A DNA stretch of 10,527 bases from Acholeplasmataceae bacterium. GTDB taxonomy: Bacteria; Bacillota_I; Bacilli_A; ML615J-28; CAG-698. The position numbers and the translations under genes were made by a program. Shown here piece by piece: positions 6,302 through 10,527 of this stretch; the stretch's first letter is position 1; every line of letters starts with the position of its first letter. The DNA is taken from NCBI GenBank assembly GCA_012840905.1, contig DUVT01000285.1, positions 1 to 10,527 of the forward strand, in the 5' to 3' direction. The notes under the pieces are model-generated. The model had not been told where the DNA came from, ran no database searches, and saw only the letters and a list, made by a program, of their open reading frames with translations.

Positions 6302-7369
6302 ATGGAAAAGTATATTTTAGTAATTAATCCTGGATCTACGTCAACAAAATTTGCTGTTTTCAAAAATGAAGAAGAAATGTTTGTAGAAAAGATATCCCAT
6401 GATATAGATGAGTTAAGTAAATTTAAAACAATCGTAAGTCAAACTGATTTTAGAAAAAATCTAATTTTAGAAAAGCTACAAGAAAAAAACTTTGACTTAA
6501 ATAAACTAAATGGAGTATGTGGACGTGGCGGAATGTTAAGAGCTATGGCAAGTGGGACTTACTTAGTTAATGATGCAATGGTTAGTGACCTTGAAACAGA
6601 AAAATATGGGACCCATGCATCAAACCTAGGTGCAATAATTGCAAGATCTATTGCAACCCCATTAAACATACCAGCTTTTATTGTTGATCCAGTTTCAGTT
6701 GATGAGTACGAAGATGTTGCGAGAATCTCAGGTATGCCAATGATTGAACGAGTTTCTATCTTCCACGCCTTAAACCATAAAGCAATTGGTAGATTAGTTG
6801 CAAGAGACATTGGTAAAAAATATGAAAACCTAAACTTACTTATTTGCCATATGGGGGGCGGAATAAGTGTTGGTGCTCATAAACAAGGTAGAGTAATTGA
6901 TGTAAATAGTGCACTTGATGGTGATGGTCCAATGACTCCAGAACGTAGTGGCTCAGTTCCAATTGGACCACTAACAAAACTATGCTTTTCAGGTAAATAT
7001 ACTTTTGAGGAAATTAGAAAACTAAACTATGGGCGTGGAGGCTTAAGTGCTTATTTAAATACTAATGATGCAAGAATAGTAATGCAAAAAATTAATGAAG
7101 GCGATACTTATGCAAAACAAATTCTTGATGCGATGATCTACCAAATTGGTAAAGAAATCGGAGCATACGCAACAGTACTAGAAGGCAATGTCGATTATAT
7201 TGTTTTAACTGGTGGCTTAGCTTATCAAGATTATATTGTTAGCGAAATTAAAAAACGAGTTTCTTTTATCGCTGATGTTTTAGTCTATCCTGGCGAAGAT
7301 GAATTACTCGCTCTTGCAATGGGTGCTCTAAGAGTTTTAAATAATGAAGAAACTGCAAAAGAATATTAA
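6302..7369 (+). CDS. buk: Butyrate kinase
   Basis: The enzyme transfers phosphate from butyryl-phosphate (or a branched acyl-phosphate) to ADP, giving the free acid and ATP. The 355 residues are normal for the acetate/butyrate kinase (ASKHA) family. Visible motifs are the N-terminal phosphate loop INPGSTSTK (8-16), VCGRGGM (72-78), HASNLGA (105-111), the central HMGGGISVGA (183-192), DGDGPMTPERSG (206-217) and the C-terminal TGGLAY (303-308). The start has a good AAGGAG site, eight bases upstream of ATG. It is co-transcribed with ptb and ends at the long hairpin right after its stop. No missing key residue was noticed. Confidence 0.96.
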   Translation: MEKYILVINPGSTSTKFAVFKNEEEMFVEKISHDIDELSKFKTIVSQTDFRKNLILEKLQEKNFDLNKLNGVCGRGGMLRAMASGTYLVNDAMVSDLETEKYGTHASNLGAIIARSIATPLNIPAFIVDPVSVDEYEDVARISGMPMIERVSIFHALNHKAIGRLVARDIGKKYENLNLLICHMGGGISVGAHKQGRVIDVNSALDGDGPMTPERSGSVPIGPLTKLCFSGKYTFEEIRKLNYGRGGLSAYLNTNDARIVMQKINEGDTYAKQILDAMIYQIGKEIGAYATVLEGNVDYIVLTGGLAYQDYIVSEIKKRVSFIADVLVYPGEDELLALAMGALRVLNNEETAKEY

Positions 7370-7370
7370 A

Positions 7371-7404
7371 AAAAACACTTTAGGACCAATCCTAAAGTGT
7401 TTTT
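7371..7404. terminator. Bidirectional intrinsic terminator between buk and the lipoprotein locus
   Basis: A perfect 15-bp stem (7371-7385 with 7390-7404) has loop CCAA. The A run on one side and T run on the other supply a U tract in both directions. It starts two bases past the buk stop and overlaps the convergent stop codon at 7403-7405, so both converging units share it. Confidence 0.92.
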
Positions 7405-7726
7405 AACTAGTAGTTTCAATTTTTATTGAACATACATCACTACCTTCACAATAATCAGCATAGGTTAGTGTTTCAATATACAAATAATACTCTCCCATTT
7501 CTAAAAATAAGGTTATACTACCTGTTGCAAGATGTTCTTCTTCTGTTTCTTTATTTATAATTTTTATTTTAGCTTTATCATTACTTGAAGAAATTGTGTA
7601 CTCATTTGCGTTTTCAATTACGAAATATCCATAATCTTTTTGAGGAATTAAAGTACAACCCGCTACTTCTAATTCTTCATTAATATTTAGTTTACCTAAA
7701 TCTTTACTAATTCTTAAGTCTTTCAT
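7403..7726 (-). CDS. Downstream fragment of a broken lipoprotein gene (107 residues from internal ATG)
   Basis: This is the 3' part of the frame interrupted at 7832-7834. The first ATG after that stop is at 7724-7726, but nothing like a usable ribosome-binding site precedes it: GAAGAG directly abuts the ATG. There is no signal peptide or membrane segment. Conceptual residues include a strand-rich C-terminus, GSITLFLEMGEYYLYIET, and a YCEGSDVC cysteine pair that would suit an exported protein. The 35 codons between the stop and this ATG are all sense codons in the same frame. I think it is not an independent gene but the tail of the lipoprotein; reinitiation cannot be excluded. Confidence 0.4.
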   Translation of the reverse strand: MKDLRISKDLGKLNINEELEVAGCTLIPQKDYGYFVIENANEYTISSSNDKAKIKIINKETEEEHLATGSITLFLEMGEYYLYIETLTYADYCEGSDVCSIKIETTS

Positions 7727-7831
7727 CTCTTCGATTAGTGAATTAAAATTTGCAATTGTTTCATATTTTTTTTCATATTTGACAAAAACTAGGCGTGGAA
7801 CTGTTTGATTAAATTCAACTTCAAATTCCGG

Positions 7832-8275
7832 TTAACTTAATGGAAATGCTAGCTTATAAAGTGAAGTTATATCTTTCCATTCTCTTTCATCTTCATAGCG
7901 ATATTTAATTATATAATCTTCAATTTTGAATCTAACTTGCCTTTCTTCATTTTCACTTGAAGATTCAATAATATCTTCAAGGCTAGTAAGTAAGACATTT
8001 GTAATTCTTTTATCTTTTTCAAAATAAGCAAAAGAAATTCCGTTTGCATTAAAATATAAATTATCTAAATTTTTAATTTTAAAATAAGGTATTTTAGCTT
8101 TATAATATTTCTCAACCCATTCTTCAAAACTTTTTTTATAACCTACTTCTTTAGCTAATTCATATAATATCTCTTCATGTTCCTTACTTTCATCTCCACC
8201 ACTACTAATTGGTGTACAACCAACTGATATCCCAAGCAATATTAGTATAAAGATAATTATCCCGACTTTTCTCAA
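7832..8275 (-). CDS. Lipoprotein, probably truncated (147 residues)
   Basis: The TTG start (8273-8275) is preceded by GAGGAG with about seven bases spacing. Residues 1-20 form a lipoprotein signal: MRKVG, a hydrophobic run, then SVGC with the lipobox cysteine at 20. A polar SSGGDESKEHEE linker follows. The segment ILYELAKEVGYKKSFEEWVE (about 36-55) resembles the YELAVKNGFxGTExEWL motif common in Firmicutes exported proteins. The rest is unrecognised and strand-rich. The mature protein would sit on the outer face of the membrane, tethered by a diacylglyceryl-Cys. The stop falls just after LAFPLS, and the frame stays open beyond it. Whether the 147-residue product is stable or functional is unknown. 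Confidence 0.65.
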   Translation of the reverse strand: MRKVGIIIFILILLGISVGCTPISSGGDESKEHEEILYELAKEVGYKKSFEEWVEKYYKAKIPYFKIKNLDNLYFNANGISFAYFEKDKRITNVLLTSLEDIIESSSENEERQVRFKIEDYIIKYRYEDEREWKDITSLYKLAFPLS

Positions 8276-8306
8276 AACACATCTCCTCTTTCCCTAATAT
8301 GACTTC

Positions 8307-8335
8307 ATATTATCAAATATAAGATTTATTGTCAA
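8307..8335 (-). promoter_or_regulatory. Sigma-A promoter of the lipoprotein locus
   Basis: A perfect TTGACA (8335-8330) is followed after 17 bases by TAATAT (8312-8307), with a TG one base before the -10 box (extended -10). The start is expected near 8300, and the leader is about 25 nt. An intact strong promoter suggests the frame was lost recently or is still expressed. Confidence 0.75.
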
Positions 8336-8349
8336 TAACCACCAAAATT

Positions 8350-8378
8350 AAAAAGCATTCTTGTTTATACAAGAATGC
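8350..8378 (-). terminator. Intrinsic terminator of the CNNM/HlyC gene
   Basis: GCATTCTTG/CAAGAATGC form a perfect 9-bp stem (8355-8363 with 8370-8378) with a 6-base loop, followed on the minus strand by UUUUUAAUUUU. It lies six bases beyond the stop codon and just before the lipoprotein promoter. Confidence 0.9.
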
Positions 8379-8383
8379 ACTTT

Positions 8384-9748
8384 TTATAAATTCTCGTATT
8401 CCTCAGTTTCTGTATCTTCAACTTCTTCTTTTGGTTGAATTTTTAAAATTACTTCGTCAATACGATTATTTCCGGTTTTATGAATCTTAAAAATTAAGTT
8501 TTCATAATATATTTCGTCAGTATAAGTTTCATCTGGAATAAATCCTAGAATACTAATAATCAATCCACCAAGTGTATCATATTCATCATTATGTTCATCA
8601 ATTGATAATTTTAAACTACGATTTAAATCTTGGATTGGGATTGCTGCGTCAATTAAATAACTTTCTTCATCAAGTTTTTGAATGCTTGTATCAACCTCAT
8701 CATATTCATCATAAATATTTCCTACGATTTCTTCAACTAAATCTTCCATAGTTACAATCCCAACACTTCCACCATACTCATCAATTAAAATTGCGATTTG
8801 GTTGTTGGTTGCTTTCATATTTTTAAATAACAAATTAAGTTTGATGTAACTTGGAACAAAATAAGGTTCACGCATTATTTGTTTTAGATTTACATTTTTA
8901 AAGCCAACTTCGCTTGCAGCTTTTAGTAAATCTTTTACATGCAATATCCCAATAATATTATCAATATCACCTTGGTAAACAGGAATTCTTGAAAAACCTG
9001 CTTTGATTATTTGTGTTAAATAATTATGAACTGGTTTATCGATACTAATTGCAAAAACATTAGTTCTAGGTGTCATGATTGATTCTGCAACTTTATCATC
9101 AAATTTAAAGATAGAATCAAACATAGCTTTTTCTTCTTCATCAATTAGTCCTTCAATATGACCAGTAATAATCATCGAACGAATTTGTTCTTCTGATACC
9201 TTTTCTTCTTCAGTTTGTTTTTGATGTCCTAATAATTTTAAAACTAAATTAGTTGATCCAGATAATAATCTTACAAATGGCGATGATATAATCATCAATC
9301 CTTTAATTATTCCTGCACTCCTTAATGCTACCTTTTCAGGTTTTCTTAAGGCAATTCGCTTTGGCACTAATTCTCCAAATACAAGTGAGAAATACGATAA
9401 GATTAATGTAACTAAAACCATCGCAACAGTTGGACTCATTGAAATATTTATCTTTTTGAATAAAGCAACAACTGTTCCAGATAATTGGCTACCTGCTGTA
9501 GCACTCGATAAATAACCAGCAAGTGTTATAGCAACTTGAATTGTTGATAAAAACTTTGTTGGTTGTTTTGTTAACTCATTAAGAGTTATAGCTTTTTTAT
9601 TTCCTTCTTCAACTAATTTCTTCAACTTATCCTTCCTAACAGAAACAACAGCCATTTCTGCAGAAGCAAAAAAACCATTAATATATGTTAGAAATACAAT
9701 AAGTAATAAAATAATTATAATCCCTAGGGGGTCCGAACCATCGGGCAC
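8384..9748 (-). CDS. CNNM/HlyC-type membrane protein (DUF21, CBS pair, CorC_HlyC)
   Basis: This is a 454-residue member of the family of Mg2+/cation-efflux-associated proteins once called hemolysins. About 5-190 is the DUF21 transmembrane domain: helices near 8-30, 68-90, 108-127 and 145-170, with FASAEMAVVSVRK (27-39) and GELVPKRIAL (125-134). Then follow a CBS pair at about 222-345 (MTPRTNVF, SRIPVYQG, DEYGGSVGIVTMEDLVEEIVG) and a CorC_HlyC domain at about 355-440. An acidic tail ends the protein. Length is typical. The start is GTG (9746-9748), with AAGGAG rather far away (about 11 bases). CBS pairs of this family bind ATP-Mg in characterised relatives. It is single-cistron. Transport of Mg2+ is known for the family but not shown here. 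Confidence 0.92.
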   Translation of the reverse strand: MPDGSDPLGIIIILLLIVFLTYINGFFASAEMAVVSVRKDKLKKLVEEGNKKAITLNELTKQPTKFLSTIQVAITLAGYLSSATAGSQLSGTVVALFKKINISMSPTVAMVLVTLILSYFSLVFGELVPKRIALRKPEKVALRSAGIIKGLMIISSPFVRLLSGSTNLVLKLLGHQKQTEEEKVSEEQIRSMIITGHIEGLIDEEEKAMFDSIFKFDDKVAESIMTPRTNVFAISIDKPVHNYLTQIIKAGFSRIPVYQGDIDNIIGILHVKDLLKAASEVGFKNVNLKQIMREPYFVPSYIKLNLLFKNMKATNNQIAILIDEYGGSVGIVTMEDLVEEIVGNIYDEYDEVDTSIQKLDEESYLIDAAIPIQDLNRSLKLSIDEHNDEYDTLGGLIISILGFIPDETYTDEIYYENLIFKIHKTGNNRIDEVILKIQPKEEVEDTETEEYENL

Positions 9749-9786
9749 GATTCTTCAGTCTCCTTCTTTTATTTTTTGATATACAT

Positions 9787-9815
9787 ATTATATCAAAAAC
9801 AGTTTTTGCTGTCAA
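9787..9815 (-). promoter_or_regulatory. Perfect sigma-A promoter of the CNNM/HlyC gene with a spacer palindrome
   Basis: The boxes are exact consensus: TTGACA (9815-9810), a 17-base spacer, TATAAT (9792-9787). The spacer holds a perfect inverted repeat CAAAAA-CAG-TTTTTG (9794-9808). A second imperfect one, GATATA/TATATC (9778-9794), spans the -10 box. A promoter this strong placed over palindromes suggests repressor control, but no regulator is visible nearby. Confidence 0.8.
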
Positions 9816-9867
9816 ATTGTTCTTATATTTGGATAGTTTCAACTTGTTGTGGGTAAAGTATAAAAAC

Positions 9868-9893
9868 AAAAAATATGGTTAAAATCACCATAT
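9868..9893 (-). terminator. Minus-strand terminator-like hairpin without an upstream gene in view
   Basis: ATATGGT/ACCATAT form a 7-bp stem (9873-9879 with 9887-9893), and on the minus strand a run of six U follows. It points leftward, away from the insertion sequence, and no minus-strand gene precedes it within the window. It may belong to a gene displaced by the IS or be part of the IS end, where it would shield the CNNM gene from read-through. Confidence 0.5.
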
Positions 9894-9917
9894 CTGTATT
9901 AGTTAATAATATTCATC

Positions 9918-9946
9918 TTTACAATTAGGTGAGTCTTCGCTATAAT
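9918..9946 (+). promoter_or_regulatory. Transposase promoter inside the IS leader
   Basis: TTTACA (9918-9923), a 17-base spacer and a perfect TATAAT (9941-9946) predict a start near 9953. An inverted repeat TCGCT/AGCGA (9937-9941 with 9950-9954) brackets the -10 box. Confidence 0.65.
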
Positions 9947-9983
9947 TTAAGCGACAAAACATAAAATAGATAGGAGACCCACC
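9928..9983 (+). repeat. Long-range inverted repeat able to mask the transposase ribosome-binding site
   Basis: GGTGAGTCTTC (9928-9938) can pair with GGAGACCCACC (9973-9983): 11 positions with one mismatch and one wobble. The 3' arm contains the GGAG of the ribosome-binding site (AGGAG, 9972-9976). The 5' arm lies upstream of the predicted transcription start, so only transcripts entering from outside contain both arms. Confidence 0.55.
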
Positions 9984-9984
9984 C

Positions 9985-10527
9985 ATGAATATTATACCAA
10001 ATTCTAATACAGTTTTAAATAGTAATTTTCATAATTTTTCTTTTAGTGATGTTGTTTTCAGATTTAAAGAATATTCTAAAGAGCTTACTAGACAATCAAT
10101 TATTGAATGTTTAGAAACAATCGATAACAAATATTTTAAAAGTAAACTTTGGAAACGAACTCATAAAAATCATGGATTTAAAGAACGTACCCTTATTACT
10201 TGCGTTGGTGTTATAACTTTTAAAAGACGTTATTATATTGCACTTGATAAATCACAAGGTACTGATAACTTCTTTTATGTAGATAATTTATTAGGCATAC
10301 ACAAATACTCAAGGCTTTCTATTGATGCAATAATTGAATTAACTAAAGTGGCTACTGAAGTCAATTCTTCTTATGCCGCTAGAAAGGCTCTAATTGATAC
10401 AGAAGTATCTCGTCAAACTGTTTCAAACATTTTACAGAACTATAAAATAGTTGATCAAGACTTGCCTAGAATCGATGAAATCATTGAAAAATATAATGAA
10501 TCTAAAGAAACAATTTATATTGAACTG
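9985..10527 (+). CDS. ISLre2-family (UPF0236) transposase, N-terminal part
   Basis: The first 181 codons are seen and the frame is open to the window edge. The ATG (9985-9987) follows AGGAG by eight bases. The protein has the layout of UPF0236/ISLre2 transposases: an N-terminal helical part, a basic HGFKERTLITCVGVITFKRRYY segment (split here as KERTLITCVGVITFKRRYY, about 64-82), then LLGIHKYSRLSIDAI (near 100-115), a SSYAARKAL helix, and a VSRQTVSNIL helix-turn-helix-like stretch near 142-151. The window ends at ETIYIEL, where relatives continue into the acidic catalytic region. These enzymes move their own element by a mechanism not worked out in detail. No frameshift is seen in the visible part. 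Confidence 0.88.
   Translation, partial: MNIIPNSNTVLNSNFHNFSFSDVVFRFKEYSKELTRQSIIECLETIDNKYFKSKLWKRTHKNHGFKERTLITCVGVITFKRRYYIALDKSQGTDNFFYVDNLLGIHKYSRLSIDAIIELTKVATEVNSSYAARKALIDTEVSRQTVSNILQNYKIVDQDLPRIDEIIEKYNESKETIYIEL

Larger units (their letters stand above)
7403..8275 (-). pseudogene. Lipoprotein gene interrupted by one in-frame TAA
   Basis: The frame that begins at the TTG (8273-8275) runs 147 codons to TAA (7832-7834), then continues open in the same frame for 35 codons to the ATG at 7726 and for another 107 residues to TAA at 7403-7405. Read through, it would be a lipoprotein of about 290 residues. The exported N-terminus, the absence of a ribosome-binding site for the second part, the shared frame and a single promoter-terminator pair bracketing both parts point to one ancestral gene. 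UAA is not recoded in known low-GC bacteria, so nonsense mutation, phase variation or a base error are the options. Confidence 0.6.
9895..10527 (+). mobile_element. ISLre2-type insertion sequence, left portion (right end outside window)
   Basis: The transposase frame, its own promoter and a fold-back leader identify the left portion of an IS. The exact left end is not determined, because the matching right inverted repeat lies beyond base 10527. I place it roughly at 9894-9911, just after the terminator-like hairpin. The element is inserted upstream of the CNNM gene without touching its promoter. Confidence 0.65.

Noticed and set aside
6559..6810. Minus-strand open frame inside buk
   Set aside because: Antisense shadow of the conserved kinase coding sequence.
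7832..7834. Stop codon reassignment as an explanation for the split lipoprotein
   Set aside because: The interrupting codon is TAA, which also ends every other gene here; only UGA reassignment is known in related wall-less bacteria.
9678..9869. Minus-strand open frame overlapping the start of the CNNM gene
   Set aside because: Its first part reads through the promoter and its last part overlaps the CNNM start in another frame; no ribosome-binding site or similarity.

Overview
The window looks like chromosomal DNA of an AT-rich, low-GC Gram-positive-type bacterium (Bacillota, or a related Mollicutes/Izemoplasma/Haloplasma-like lineage). The reasons are strong AGGAGG ribosome-binding sites, near-consensus sigma-A promoters with 17-base spacers, U-rich hairpin terminators, a Gram-positive-style lipoprotein, and ptb-buk fermentation genes. 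All stop codons I could place are TAA. Tryptophan is encoded by TGG wherever I looked, so there is no sign of UGA recoding. Three genes appear to start with TTG and one with GTG. The species cannot be fixed from sequence alone.

Left part (1-2450, minus strand) is a secretion and surface region. A secreted Ig-like-type protein runs off the left edge. It is preceded by a sigma-A promoter, a GEMM-I cyclic-di-GMP riboswitch and an intrinsic terminator, so its expression is probably tied to c-di-GMP. Upstream of it is a two-gene unit: a secreted matrixin-like protein whose catalytic motif is degenerate (HKLGHALGIDM instead of HExxHxxGxxH), then a small secreted protein of unknown function.

Middle part (2475-5252, minus strand) holds two genes that each have their own promoter. 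One is a large double-SIS protein related to MurQ (MurNAc-6-phosphate etherase) and the glucokinase regulatory protein. The other is a CatE-like two-module VOC (extradiol dioxygenase-type) protein. Divergent from the VOC gene lies the plus-strand ptb-buk operon (5401-7369), which converts butyryl-CoA, or a branched acyl-CoA, to the acid with ATP formation. It ends at a long bidirectional terminator.

Right part (7403-10527) starts with a minus-strand lipoprotein locus. Its reading frame is cut by one in-frame TAA but stays open for about another 140 codons, so it is probably a recently broken ~290-residue gene. Next is a minus-strand CNNM/HlyC-type membrane protein with DUF21, CBS pair and CorC_HlyC domains, driven by a perfect-consensus promoter that carries a palindrome in its spacer. 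The right edge holds the beginning of an ISLre2-type (UPF0236) insertion sequence. Its leader can fold back on the transposase ribosome-binding site only when transcription enters from outside the element.

No tRNA, rRNA, CRISPR array, phage gene or obvious defence system was seen. The most interesting points are the riboswitch-controlled surface protein, the degenerate metzincin, the split lipoprotein frame and the self-protecting IS leader.
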